The notes: generated by a model not told the origin, from the letters alone. A stretch of 64,000 nucleotides of DNA from Prevotella falsenii DSM 22864 = JCM 15124 (GCF_000613945.1 NZ_BAJY01000002.1:62001-126000), one strand, 5' to 3'; counted from the stretch's first letter, positions 37,790 through 46,505 are shown. A program made the numbers and translations.

Positions 37790-37965
37790 CGGTATCTTTT
37801 TGCAGATTGCTCGGTATCTTTCTGTAGATTGCTCGGTATCTTTTTGCAGATTGCTCGGTATCTTTTTGCAGGTTGCTCGGTATCTTTTTGTGGATTGCTC
37901 GGTATCTTTTTGCAGGTTGCTCGGTATCTTTTTACAGATTACTCGGTATCTTTTGGAGAGGTGTT
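37790..37965. repeat. 22-bp minisatellite, eight units
   Basis: The motif CGGTATCTTTTTGCA... starts at 37790, 37812, 37834, 37856, 37878, 37900, 37922 and 37944, exactly 22 bp apart each time. Units differ at a few positions (GCAGATT, GTAGATT, GCAGGTT, GTGGATT, ACAGATT), and the last is degenerate. The period is not a multiple of three, so it is non-coding; open frames across it are shadows. Confidence 0.95.
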
Positions 37966-37999
37966 TATGTAAGCTCATTTTAAACAAAATAGTCTATAA

Positions 38000-38034
38000 A
38001 AAAGATGTTATATCCGAACGATATAACATCTTTT
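38000..38034. terminator. Bidirectional terminator after rng
   Basis: Arms AAAAGATGTTATAT and ATATAACATCTTTT are perfectly complementary around CCGAACG. It lies 48 nt past the rng stop and also closes the plus-strand region after the minisatellite. Confidence 0.85.
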
Positions 38035-38082
38035 AAATAGAACCGCAAAGTTCTTACATTATCTTAAATAAATAAGTGTTGT

Positions 38083-39654
38083 TTACAACTTGTCGTTGGT
38101 ATCCTTCATGTCAATGAACTGACGTTTGTTGTCGTAGAACTCGTATTGCATAAAAGCAAGTTTCTGCGATGGTACAATCTTGACACCGAGCCCATACTTC
38201 ATCTGCCACTTCATTTTCAAGGAAACAACGCCTTTGTTGATGTAAGCGGCAACGTATGGGTGTACGTGCAAGTAGAACTTCTTAATGCCAACCTTATTCA
38301 CAAGTTGGGCTATCTTACGTTCAAGCAGGTCGGTAAATAGCAAACTTGAACGTATTTTGCCTGTACCAAAACAAGTTGGGCAATCTTCTGCCACATCAAC
38401 GTCCATGACCGGGCGGACTCTCTGGCGGGTTATTTGCATCAAACCGAACTTGCTCAATGGCAAAATGTTGTGGCGGGCACGGTCTTTCTGCATCGCTTTG
38501 CACATACGCTCGTAGAGCATTTGCCGGTCTTCCGCCAAGTTCATGTCAATGAAGTCTACTACAATAATACCCCCCATATCCCTCAAACGGAGTTGGCGAG
38601 CTATCTCGTCGGCTGCGCCAAGATTGGTATCAAGAGCATTTTGTTCCTGTCCTTTCTCCTTTGTTCTGTTTCCGCTATTCACATCGACAACGTGCATAGC
38701 TTCGGTATGTTCAACGATGATGTAGCAACCGTGTCCGTAGTTTATTGTTTTTCCAAAGCTCGATTTAATCTGCTTCGTTACGTCAAAGTTGTCGAAGATA
38801 GGCAACTTGCCCGTATATTTCTTTACTATGTTTGCCTTTTCAGGGGCAATGAGAGTAACATAGTTCTTTACGGCGTTGCAAATCTCCTCATCGTTTACAT
38901 AAATATTCTCGTAGGTGGGATTGAAGAGGTCGCGAAGCATACCTACCGCACGTCCTTTCTCTTCAAAAATGAGTTGTGGTCGCTCTTGAGTCTTTTGTAC
39001 TTTTGTTATGGCATCGTGCCATCTTCCGTATAGTACTTTCATCTCAGCGTCGAGTTCCGCCACCCTTTTGCCTTGTGCCACCGTACGAACAATCACGCCA
39101 AAGTTCTTCGGGCGAATGCTCTGTATGAGTTGCTTCAGGCGGGCGCGCTCTTCTCCACTTTTAATTTTGGTAGAAACGTTTACTTTATCCCCAAAAGGAA
39201 TGAGTACGATATAGCGTCCTGCAAAAGAAATTTCGCCTGTCAGGCGTGGTCCCTTTGTAGAAATGGGCTCTTTTACTACTTGCACCATTACATCTTGACC
39301 CACTTGCAGCGTGTTCTGAATACTGCTATCCTTTTGCAAGTCGGGCAATCTGCCGGCTTTTTCAATGGGGAAAAGTCGTTTTCTGTCGCTTTGTACCTGT
39401 TTGAGATATTTAGCAAAGGAGTTGAACTGACTTCCTAAATCAAGATAATGAAGAAATGCGTCGCGTTCATAACCAACATCTACGAAGCAGGCATTAAGCC
39501 CCGGCATTAGTTTCTTGACCTTCGCAATGTAGATGTTTCCAACTGAGAAATTGGCTTCTCTTGGTTCGCGTTGGTATTCCACCAATCGCTTGTCCTCAAG
39601 CAATGCAATCGAAATCTCTTTCGGTTGGGCATCAATAATTATTTCGCTTGTCAT
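38083..39654 (-). CDS. rng: Ribonuclease E/G family endoribonuclease
   Basis: RNA-processing endonuclease, 523 residues, the short RNase G-like form. An S1 domain occupies about residues 35-125 (NIYIAKVKKLMPGLNACFVDVG). The catalytic DNase I-like region has VVDVNSGN and the Mg-binding Asp residues in VVDFIDM, and the zinc-link CPTCFGTG joins subunits. The gene ends the minus-strand cluster hup, then the 29-codon gene, then rng, an order common in Bacteroidales. Intergenic 39655-39798 carries a GC-richer stretch with short hairpins (ATGAC/GTCAT) and no gene. Confidence 0.95.
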   Translation of the reverse strand: MTSEIIIDAQPKEISIALLEDKRLVEYQREPREANFSVGNIYIAKVKKLMPGLNACFVDVGYERDAFLHYLDLGSQFNSFAKYLKQVQSDRKRLFPIEKAGRLPDLQKDSSIQNTLQVGQDVMVQVVKEPISTKGPRLTGEISFAGRYIVLIPFGDKVNVSTKIKSGEERARLKQLIQSIRPKNFGVIVRTVAQGKRVAELDAEMKVLYGRWHDAITKVQKTQERPQLIFEEKGRAVGMLRDLFNPTYENIYVNDEEICNAVKNYVTLIAPEKANIVKKYTGKLPIFDNFDVTKQIKSSFGKTINYGHGCYIIVEHTEAMHVVDVNSGNRTKEKGQEQNALDTNLGAADEIARQLRLRDMGGIIVVDFIDMNLAEDRQMLYERMCKAMQKDRARHNILPLSKFGLMQITRQRVRPVMDVDVAEDCPTCFGTGKIRSSLLFTDLLERKIAQLVNKVGIKKFYLHVHPYVAAYINKGVVSLKMKWQMKYGLGVKIVPSQKLAFMQYEFYDNKRQFIDMKDTNDKL

Positions 39655-39798
39655 TTTCTTCTGTTCTTATAAGCATCTTTTGCGACGCTTATCCAATAAA
39701 AAGCGAGACGTGCCGTCGCACTCCGTCGTAGGAGTTTATTGCGATGACATGCCCCGTCATGTTGAAAGACTTAATAGGAGTCTTCAGCCCGATGAGGC

Positions 39799-39888
39799 TT
39801 ACTTGCTCTTATGTCTGTTCTTTCTTAATCTCTTCTTACGCTTGTGCGTAGCCATCTTGTGTCCCTTTTTCTTCTTTCCGTTTGGCAT
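39799..39888 (-). CDS. Tiny basic ribosome-type protein (AURKAIP1/COX24 domain)
   Basis: A 29-residue protein, MPNGKKKKGHKMATHKRKKR with a continuing KKRLRKNRHKSK-like end, almost entirely basic. The pattern K-x-H-K-M-x-T-H-K-R-K-K-R matches the AURKAIP1/COX24 (DUF1713) family of very small ribosome-associated proteins seen in Bacteroidetes. It lies between hup and rng on the same strand, 38 nt after hup. Assignment is by recognition of the motif; association with the ribosome is inferred from the family. Confidence 0.88.
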   Translation of the reverse strand: MPNGKKKKGHKMATHKRKKRLRKNRHKSK

Positions 39889-39926
39889 AGCTTTAAATGT
39901 TTAAATTGTTTATATTGTTTTGTTTA

Positions 39927-40205
39927 TTATTTCTTCATATCCTCGATGAATGTCTTCGCCGGTTTGAAGCTGGGGAAGTCATGTGCAGGGATAGTAATCG
40001 TTGTGTTTTTTGAAATGTTGCGTGCTGTCTTCTCGGCGCGGTGCTTAACGATGAAGCTGCCAAAGCCACGAAGATAAACGTTCTCCTTGTTCTCTAACAA
40101 GCTGTTTTTTATCGCGTCCATGAAAGATTCCACAACTGCTGACACATCTTTCTTAGATATACCTGTCGAAGATGCAATCTCATTGATAATATCTGCCTTT
40201 GTCAT
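39927..40205 (-). CDS. HU family DNA-binding protein
   Basis: A 92-residue histone-like nucleoid protein. MTKADIINEIASSTGISKKD begins the dimerisation helices; VYLRGFGSFIVKHRAEKTARN with TITIPAHDFPSFKPAK gives the beta-arms (HU signature GFGSF...P...P.FKP). First gene of the hup, small basic gene, rng cluster. Promoter: TATCTTTG on the minus strand at 40269-40262. Confidence 0.95.
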   Translation of the reverse strand: MTKADIINEIASSTGISKKDVSAVVESFMDAIKNSLLENKENVYLRGFGSFIVKHRAEKTARNISKNTTITIPAHDFPSFKPAKTFIEDMKK

Positions 40206-40261
40206 TTTGTTTTGTTTGTCTATTAATTATACTTATCTTGTTATCTCATCATAACGGAATG

Positions 40262-40269
40262 CAAAGATA
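40262..40269 (-). promoter_or_regulatory. -7 box of hup promoter
   Basis: TATCTTTG on the minus strand, 57 nt upstream of the hup start codon. The -33 box is weak. Confidence 0.55.
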
Positions 40270-40355
40270 CTCATTTTCAGATAAGTAGAGAAATGTTTTT
40301 CGCTTTTTTTTGCAAAAACTCTTTCATAAGCTGTCTGACAATCTACTTTTTTTTG

Positions 40356-40363
40356 TATCTTTG
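40356..40363 (+). promoter_or_regulatory. -7 box of pantothenate kinase promoter
   Basis: TATCTTTG, 24 nt before the coaW start codon. Divergent from the hup promoter by about 90 nt. Confidence 0.5.
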
Positions 40364-40387
40364 CCATGTAATAATATATAAGGTGTT

Positions 40388-41221
40388 ATGAAAATAGCTA
40401 TTGGAATTGATGTCGGAATATCGACAACAAAGATAGTTGGAATAAGAAACGGAGAGGTGGTGCGCCCTTTGCGCATCAAGGCGACCGACCCTGTAACTTC
40501 TCTTTATGGTGCATTCGGAAAGTATCTGTACGACAACAAGATAGAATTGAGCGATGTCGGTAAGGTCATGCTTACGGGTGTGGGCTCTGCCTATATAGAC
40601 AAGCCTGTTTATGGACTGCCTACGGAAAAGGCTGACGAGTTTTTAGCCGACGGATTAGGTGCTCGCTTCGAGGCTAACCTTAATCGTATGATAGTTGTTT
40701 CGATGGGCACCGGTACTTCGCTTGTGTTGTGCGACGGCGACGATATTCGCCATATCGGTGGCATTGGAATAGGAGGAGGAACGCTGAATGGGCTTTCGCG
40801 ACTGTTGCTGAACACCGACGACATTCATCAAATATCCGACTTAGCAAAGAAAGGCGATATAGGAAATATAAATCTGCAGATAAGCGATATATCAGCGAAG
40901 CCTTTGCCCGGCTTGCCAATGAATGCTACTGCGTCGCTTTTTGCCAATGCACGTGGCAATGCACGGAGCGAAGATGTGGCATTGGGACTTATCTGTCTGG
41001 TGTTGCAATCCATAGGTTCTGCAGCGATTTTAAGTGCATTGAACAGCGGAATAAAAGACTTTGTGATGATAGGAAATCTTTCGCGTCTTCCTCAATGCAA
41101 GATTCTTTTTCCAATGATGGAACGCCTTTACGATGTTCATTTCATTATCCCTAAGTACTCGGAATACTGCACTGCTATTGGCAGCGCATTGCAAGCCTGC
41201 GATGAATTAAAGCTCGGTTAA
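40388..41221 (+). CDS. coaW: Type II pantothenate kinase
   Basis: First step of coenzyme A synthesis. 277 residues with the ASKHA fold: phosphate-1 loop IGIDVGISTTK (residues 5-15), MGTGTSLVL (adenosine/phosphate-2 region), and GGIGIGGGTLNGLSRLLL. Length and motifs match the staphylococcal/Bacteroidetes type II enzyme, which is not feedback-inhibited by CoA in the cases studied. It ends with a strong terminator. Confidence 0.93.
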   Translation: MKIAIGIDVGISTTKIVGIRNGEVVRPLRIKATDPVTSLYGAFGKYLYDNKIELSDVGKVMLTGVGSAYIDKPVYGLPTEKADEFLADGLGARFEANLNRMIVVSMGTGTSLVLCDGDDIRHIGGIGIGGGTLNGLSRLLLNTDDIHQISDLAKKGDIGNINLQISDISAKPLPGLPMNATASLFANARGNARSEDVALGLICLVLQSIGSAAILSALNSGIKDFVMIGNLSRLPQCKILFPMMERLYDVHFIIPKYSEYCTAIGSALQACDELKLG

Positions 41222-41232
41222 GAATAAAAAAT

Positions 41233-41269
41233 CAGCTCGTGAAAGTAGAAAAATACTTTTAACGAGCTG
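41233..41269. terminator. Terminator after coaW
   Basis: CAGCTCGTGAAAGTA pairs with TACTTTTAACGAGCTG around GAAAAA, with one bulge; 11 nt after the stop codon. Confidence 0.75.
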
Positions 41270-41434
41270 AAAGTGTGTGTGTCATAGCATTGTTTTATGC
41301 TCTTATCGTTTTATTAACGTAGTATTGCATTCCATGAAGTGCCGTCGTCGGGGCTTGATTTATGTTAGCAAAGTTACGAAAAAAGGTTTTATATACAAAC
41401 TAAAATACCAACTTATTTTCTTCTTTATTGTGCA

Positions 41435-42853
41435 ATGATTATTATTGGAACCATACTTGTTTATTTCTGTCTGCTTTTGTTCATCAGCAAACTGACGGTA
41501 AAGAAAAGCAGTAACGATTCGTTTTTCCGTGCAACTCGCCGGTCGCCTTGGTATCTTGTGGCGTTTGGCATGATTGGTGCAAGCATTTCGGGCGTAACAT
41601 TTGTCAGCGTGCCCGGTATGGTGATAGGGCAGAATATGGCTTACGCACAAACTTGTATAGGCTTCATCTTCGGCTATGTGTTGGTGGCTTTTGTGTTATT
41701 GCCTATTTACTATCGCTTGAACCTGATAACAATATATTCCTTTTTGAAAGAAAGGTTAGGCGTGCGGAGTTACAAAATGGGAGCTTCGTTTTTCATTTTG
41801 TCCAAGATGTCGGGGGCTGCCGTAAAGTTTTATGTTGTCTGCATGATACTGCAACGCTTCGTTCTCGACAGTTTCAACGTTCCTTTCCCACTTACTGTTG
41901 TCGTGCTGGTATTGCTAATATGGCTTTATACACGCAAAGGCGGCATCAGAACATTGGTGTTTACCGATTCTTTTCAAACGCTGTGCATGTTCCTGACCTT
42001 ACTCCTTATTATATATAAGGTGATGGGTGCATTGGATTTAAACCTGTCGGAAGCCTTTACTGCCGTAGTAAACGACAGCCATTCGCAGATATTTGTCTGG
42101 GACGACTGGGCTTCCAAACAGAACTTTTGGAAGCAATTCCTAAGTGGTGTGTTCATTGTTGTGGTGATGACAGGGCTTGACCAAGATATGATGCAAAAGA
42201 ACCTGACGTGCAAAACCTTGCGCGATGCACAGAAAGACATGTGCACTTATGGTGTGGCTTTCTTGCCTGCCAACTTGTTATTTATGGCTTTGGGCGTGTT
42301 GCTTATGATGTTTTTGCAGCAAACGGGAAAGCCTTTGCCTGCTTCGCCCGACGAACTGATGTTGTTGCCCGTAGCCGGCGGAATGTTGGGCAGTGGGGTA
42401 GAGGTGTTGTTTGCCATAGGTGTGGTAGCCGCCTGCTTTTCGAGTGCCGACTCTGCACTTACTTCGCTCACTACCGGTTACTGTGTAGATATTTGCGAAC
42501 AACCAACGAACGAAAGCCTGCGTAAGCGTGTGCATATAGGTATGTCGGTAGTTTTTGTACTCTTTATCTTGGTTTTCAGGGCAGTAAACTCTACAAGTTT
42601 AATCGATGCGGTTTATATATTGTGCTCTTACACCTATGGTCCGCTTCTCGGCTTGTTTGCCTACGGCTTGCTGACCCGTAAGACGGTGAACGACCGCTTG
42701 GTGCCTTACGTAGTTGTGGCAAGCCCGTTGCTTTGCTTTTTGTTGGACAATATGGCTTTACAGCTATGGAACTATAAGTTCGGTTACGAGTTGTTGATGC
42801 TCAATGGACTATTGACGTTTATGGGATTGTTGGCTACAAGAAAGCTAAAATAA
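41435..42853 (+). CDS. Sodium:solute symporter (SSS family)
   Basis: A 472-residue inner-membrane transporter with about 13 hydrophobic helices. The start FFRATRRSPWYLVAFGMIGASISGVTFVSVPG carries the SSS fold motif near the Na+ site, and GVVAACFSSADSALTSLTT matches the conserved helix 8 Ser-rich Na+-binding segment. Substrate cannot be told; relatives carry sialic acid, sugars, proline or pantothenate, and the pantothenate kinase upstream makes pantothenate worth testing. ATG 41435 is the only good start before helix 1. No terminator is clear; the next feature is repeat A copy 5. Confidence 0.93.
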   Translation: MIIIGTILVYFCLLLFISKLTVKKSSNDSFFRATRRSPWYLVAFGMIGASISGVTFVSVPGMVIGQNMAYAQTCIGFIFGYVLVAFVLLPIYYRLNLITIYSFLKERLGVRSYKMGASFFILSKMSGAAVKFYVVCMILQRFVLDSFNVPFPLTVVVLVLLIWLYTRKGGIRTLVFTDSFQTLCMFLTLLLIIYKVMGALDLNLSEAFTAVVNDSHSQIFVWDDWASKQNFWKQFLSGVFIVVVMTGLDQDMMQKNLTCKTLRDAQKDMCTYGVAFLPANLLFMALGVLLMMFLQQTGKPLPASPDELMLLPVAGGMLGSGVEVLFAIGVVAACFSSADSALTSLTTGYCVDICEQPTNESLRKRVHIGMSVVFVLFILVFRAVNSTSLIDAVYILCSYTYGPLLGLFAYGLLTRKTVNDRLVPYVVVASPLLCFLLDNMALQLWNYKFGYELLMLNGLLTFMGLLATRKLK

Positions 42854-42929
42854 GAAGGGGCAGTTGATGTTTTCGGGAGATTGATTTTCTTTATCCTGCT
42901 TAAGGATTTTACTGAAAAATAGCACCGGA

Positions 42930-43124
42930 TTTGTAAAGATAATTCTGTTAAAAAGTGATATAATCGCTTTGGCGTTGCGAAACCGTAGGTTTTGCGATGT
43001 AAAACCTACGCTTTTACCGTGCAAAACCTACGGTTTTGGAATGCAAAACAATAGGTTTTGCAATGTATTGATAAACAGATGGTTATCCGATATGTATGTT
43101 TGCGAAAAATATTTACGGTTTTAT
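42930..43124 (+). repeat. Family A repeat element (copy 5)
   Basis: Flank TTTGTAAAGATAATTCTG at 42931, core of exactly 88 bp at 42977-43064 (core types CCGTAGG, CCTACGC, CCTACGG, CAATAGG), and trailing TTGCGAAAAATATTTACGG. Lies between convergent genes. Confidence 0.88.
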
Positions 43125-43209
43125 GGCCTTTTTTCCGTCCATAAAATAGGTTGTTTCATCAAGCTTCTATTGTTCTATAAGAGTTGGAAATGAGAAGGCT
43201 GAGAATAAC

Positions 43210-43258
43210 AAAGAGTAGAAAGATAGCCCACTTTGCGGTTTTCTTTCTACTCTTTTTG
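43210..43258. terminator. Terminator between symporter and glutathione peroxidase
   Basis: AAAGAGTAGAAAG pairs with CTTTCTACTCTTT around an 18-nt loop, then TTT. It lies 19 nt after the peroxidase stop on the minus strand. Confidence 0.8.
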
Positions 43259-43276
43259 CTTATTGTGCGAATGTTT

Positions 43277-43831
43277 TTATTCGGCGAGCAACTTCTCTAT
43301 TTCCTTCTCAATGTTTTCGATTTTCTCTGTTGGTTCGAAGCGTGCAACAACTTGTCCCTTCTTGTTGATAAGGAATTTTGTAAAGTTCCACTTAATGTCC
43401 GACTTCTCTTTGTAGTCCGGGTCAGCCTCCGACAACATCTTGTCGAGTATAGGTGTGAGCTTGTGGCTTTCGTCCCAACCTGCAAAACCCTTTTGTTCTT
43501 TCAAGAATTTGTAAAGTGGGTCAGCATCTTCGCCGTTTACTTTAATCTTCTTGAAGCGTGGAAATTCTGTACCGTATGTAAGTTTGCAGAATTCGTGAAT
43601 GCTCTCGTCGGTTCCCGGAGCCTGCTGTCCAAACTGGTTGCAAGGGAAGTCGAGCACTTCAAAACCTTGTGAGTGGTATTTTTTGTAAGTAGCTTCAAGC
43701 TCATCGTAAGTTGGTGTGAACCCACATTTAGTAGCTGTGTTTACAATTAACAACACTTCGTTGGCAAACGCCTTTAAAGAAATTTCGCCGCCTTTTCTGT
43801 CTTTGACAGTGAAATCATAAACTGTTTTCAT
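43277..43831 (-). CDS. Glutathione peroxidase family protein (thiol peroxidase)
   Basis: A 184-residue peroxide-reducing enzyme. NTATKCGFTPTYDEL carries the peroxidatic Cys36, FPCNQFGQQAPG contains the resolving Cys and Gln, and WNFTKFLINKKG has the Trp and Asn of the catalytic tetrad. Cys replaces selenocysteine, so thioredoxin is the likely reductant. A lowered level of oxygen defence would fit an anaerobe. Upstream 43840-43935 resembles 46160-46250, the region before the first Omp28-like gene. Confidence 0.95.
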   Translation of the reverse strand: MKTVYDFTVKDRKGGEISLKAFANEVLLIVNTATKCGFTPTYDELEATYKKYHSQGFEVLDFPCNQFGQQAPGTDESIHEFCKLTYGTEFPRFKKIKVNGEDADPLYKFLKEQKGFAGWDESHKLTPILDKMLSEADPDYKEKSDIKWNFTKFLINKKGQVVARFEPTEKIENIEKEIEKLLAE

Positions 43832-43997
43832 CTTTTTATTTTTATTTTTAAATGACTACCTTGTAGTATCTGCAAATTTACAAAATTATTCCGAATAATC
43901 AATTTTGTAAGCATTAAAAAATCTTATATGTGTTATTTAACGATTGGCTTCTATAATTTGCTTTCATTCAACGATTACATTCATACTGTCTTAACTT

Positions 43998-44035
43998 AAA
44001 AAGTCCTGACCAAACTTGCATTCGGTCAGGGCTTT
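43998..44035 (-). terminator. Terminator of Omp28-like gene 1
   Basis: AAGTCCTGACC and GGTCAGGGCTT form the stem, loop AAACTTGCATTC; on the minus strand the right-hand arm is followed by TTTTTAAG. The paralogue downstream has a nearly identical one at 46502. Confidence 0.85.
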
Positions 44036-44079
44036 CCTTTTTATTAATGGCATCTCAAAGATACCTTATGGGCTTCTTT

Positions 44080-46035
44080 TTACTTTACCAATACCTTGAC
44101 AGTAGAGCCGTCAGACATCTTGACGATGTTAAGACCGTGCTGCGGAGCACTGATTTTGCGGCCGTCTATGGTGTAGCGTGCTACCTCTTTCGGTTCGCCC
44201 TTGTTCTCGGATATACCCTCGACGCCGGTTGGGTCTTGCAAGTAGAATTTGGCTGCATTGTCAATCTTGCCGTCGCTGCGGATAATCATTGCGATGACTG
44301 CGAGTTTGTTGTAGCCTGCTTTCTTTATAGCATCTTGCAGTGTATTCTTCGTTGGCAGCGTAAGAGTGTAGGTATTGGTTACGACTTTACCTTCCTGTAA
44401 TGGGGCGAGTTTTGCATTGTTGGTAGTTGATTTGTAAGAACCGGTGAGCAATACATCGTCGTAATTCAATGTTACTTTGGCACTTCCATACTTGCCGTCC
44501 TTGCAGAATGGAGAGAGGTATGGGTCGTTGGAAACGTTTTGGCTAACGTATTTGTAGTAATAATTGTTCTGTTGCCATGAGGCATCAGTACCGGTAAGTT
44601 CGTCTCCAATGAGAGCATAGGCAATTTCGTATGTTCCATTTACCAAAGGTTCAATGGTTGCCGTAGCTGTTACTTGTGTACAATCGGCATTCAGTTTGCC
44701 TGTAACCGATACGCCTACCGTTGCTATATGGGCAAGTGATTCTTTGAAGTCTGCGCATATATCTTCTTCTGTTCCGTAGAAAGGGTCTAATATTGCGTTG
44801 TCGCGATCTATCCTACAAGCAGGTGCTTCGCTAAAGTTCAGCTCTGCATAGTCAGGACAGTACATGGCATCGGTTTCGTTAAACTGATGAATGGCAATAC
44901 CTATGAAGTTCTCGCCGAACTTGTCGCGCATCTTCTTCATGCCTGCCCAACCGCGTGGACACCACCCACAGCCTGTGCCTGTATTCTCCTCAACAACGAC
45001 ACCTCGCTTTACTTGTTTGCCGACGGTGGTTAGTTTGAAGGTTGCCGACTTCTTTTCAGCTTCGTTTGCCTTGCCGTTCACTTTCGTAATAGTGATGCTT
45101 TTTTCGCTTATACCAATCTTGGAATCGGCTGTGAGGGGCAAGTCGATGGTGCACTGAGCACCCATTGTCTTGACCGGAGGGTTGATGTCGAGATGCTGCT
45201 CTGCACCCGCTACGCCATCAGTAGTGATGGTATAGTCGATACTGTTGATGCCGGCACTGCCGCCATTGAAAAGTACGAGCTTGCTCTTGCCGGTGCCGTT
45301 CTTTAGTAAAACAATGTCTTCCATTGTATCGGGAGAAGCTGAATTTTCTACGAATTTACCTTCTACGAGTATCTGCAGTGCCAATTTGCCGAAGCCTTCT
45401 TCCGCTAAATCGCTCCATTTTGCTGAAGTTGATGAGGTTCGTATAAAGAAACTATTTGCCTCTTCGCCTTCAAATGTAACGATAGGAAACTTTGTTGCAC
45501 TTTCCGAAACATCGGCAACAGTAACGCTGTAACCTATATAAACGCCGTCGGTACCAATAATGTAGGGTGTGGTTAGTTCAACATCGTTGGCAATTCCGTG
45601 CTTTTCTTCGCTCTCATCACCGGCAGTCAAAGTTGTCTCGTCGATATTCTGAACATAGTCAGCACTGTTTACATCATCGGGCAAAGTCTTTGAAATCCAG
45701 ACTTTGATGTTATTTGTGTTCGCTTTATCGCGGAGGTAGAAGCGAATAGCCTTGATGGTTTTTCCCACGATAACAGCATTGCCGGGGGCAACGAAGATAG
45801 CCGCAGCGTAGGTTTCGGCTTTCGATACACCGATAGAACTACGTTCTTCCGCTTCAGCTTGGTATCCCCACCATATTTGATTGGCTGTGGGTTCAATCTT
45901 ATTGAGCGATGCTTTGTGTGGTGTGAACAGCCGTGTGTGTCCCGCTGCATTCGGTTCTTGTTGAAATACTCCTGTTTGTGCATAGGCTGAAATGCCCAGT
46001 ACAAATGCATAGGTTAAAAATAATAGTTTTCTCAT
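44080..46035 (-). CDS. Omp28-like T9SS cargo protein with thioredoxin-like motif (copy 1)
   Basis: A 651-residue exported protein, tandem paralogue of the gene at 46584. Signal peptide (RKLLFLTYAFVLGISAYAQ). Middle: VVVEENTGTGCGWCPRGW (CGWC near residue 354) looks like an Omp28/thioredoxin-like redox motif with a downstream AIHQFNETDAMY region. The C-terminus VARYTIDGRKISAPQHGLN followed by IVKMSDGSTVKVLVK is a T9SS type A sorting domain. So it is probably displayed or secreted through T9SS. Function within the family is unclear; redox activity is inferred from the CxxC. The two copies share gene order, length and terminator. Confidence 0.85.
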   Translation of the reverse strand: MRKLLFLTYAFVLGISAYAQTGVFQQEPNAAGHTRLFTPHKASLNKIEPTANQIWWGYQAEAEERSSIGVSKAETYAAAIFVAPGNAVIVGKTIKAIRFYLRDKANTNNIKVWISKTLPDDVNSADYVQNIDETTLTAGDESEEKHGIANDVELTTPYIIGTDGVYIGYSVTVADVSESATKFPIVTFEGEEANSFFIRTSSTSAKWSDLAEEGFGKLALQILVEGKFVENSASPDTMEDIVLLKNGTGKSKLVLFNGGSAGINSIDYTITTDGVAGAEQHLDINPPVKTMGAQCTIDLPLTADSKIGISEKSITITKVNGKANEAEKKSATFKLTTVGKQVKRGVVVEENTGTGCGWCPRGWAGMKKMRDKFGENFIGIAIHQFNETDAMYCPDYAELNFSEAPACRIDRDNAILDPFYGTEEDICADFKESLAHIATVGVSVTGKLNADCTQVTATATIEPLVNGTYEIAYALIGDELTGTDASWQQNNYYYKYVSQNVSNDPYLSPFCKDGKYGSAKVTLNYDDVLLTGSYKSTTNNAKLAPLQEGKVVTNTYTLTLPTKNTLQDAIKKAGYNKLAVIAMIIRSDGKIDNAAKFYLQDPTGVEGISENKGEPKEVARYTIDGRKISAPQHGLNIVKMSDGSTVKVLVK

Positions 46036-46260
46036 ATTTACAAAAGTTTAAGTTAATGTTGCTGTATTTGATTATTACGATGTTGTTTAATACACCTTTT
46101 TTGTTTTACTCTGCAACGGTGATGTAATTTTTCACAGATTGTTTTCGCCTCTTTATCTTTACATCTTGTAGTATCTGCAAAATTACAAAATTATTTTGAA
46201 AATATAATCTTGCAGGCATAAAGAGTTCTTATGTGCGTTATTTTAACATAACTTTGATAC

Positions 46261-46365
46261 AAGAATTACGCCGGTATATTAGTTATAAGATATTGAAAGA
46301 AAGAGCCGATTATTACTTAATACGCTTATCACCGGAAAGCAGCTGAAGCATCTTCGGGCTTAAAT
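46261..46365. repeat. Degenerate family C fragment
   Basis: AAGAATTACGCCGGTATATT, TATTGAAAGAAAGA and TTAATACGCTTAT match the interior of the 25581-25723 element at roughly 70 percent by eye. Terminal inverted repeats are not preserved. Confidence 0.5.
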
Positions 46366-46385
46366 TCTTACGCCGACCCCACGTT

Positions 46386-46505
46386 GTTCATCTGCGCAAC
46401 CATTCCATCTCGCCGTAGCCCGCTACGCCTTCGATGAAATGCCGGCACATCTGCTCAACAATCGACAAATCAGTCAAGGACGCTAATGAACCGATTGGGG
46501 TTAAA
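46386..46505. repeat. Family B fragment (copy 3)
   Basis: From GTTCATCTGCGCAACCATTC to CGCTAATGAACCGATTGGGG this closely matches 5186-5300. Only the right terminus is present; the left part is absent or replaced by the family C fragment, suggesting a nested or truncated insertion. The 46036-46583 gap otherwise holds the promoter region of copy 1 and the terminator below. Confidence 0.6.

Noticed and set aside
37790..37965. CRISPR array
   Set aside because: Units are contiguous with no spacers, only 22 bp long, and no cas genes lie nearby.
37664..38036. Frames of 95-107 codons through the minisatellite
   Set aside because: Period 22 is not a multiple of three, so repetition yields spurious open frames on both strands.
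38146..39904. Plus-strand frames antisense to rng
   Set aside because: No support; rng motifs are intact on the minus strand.
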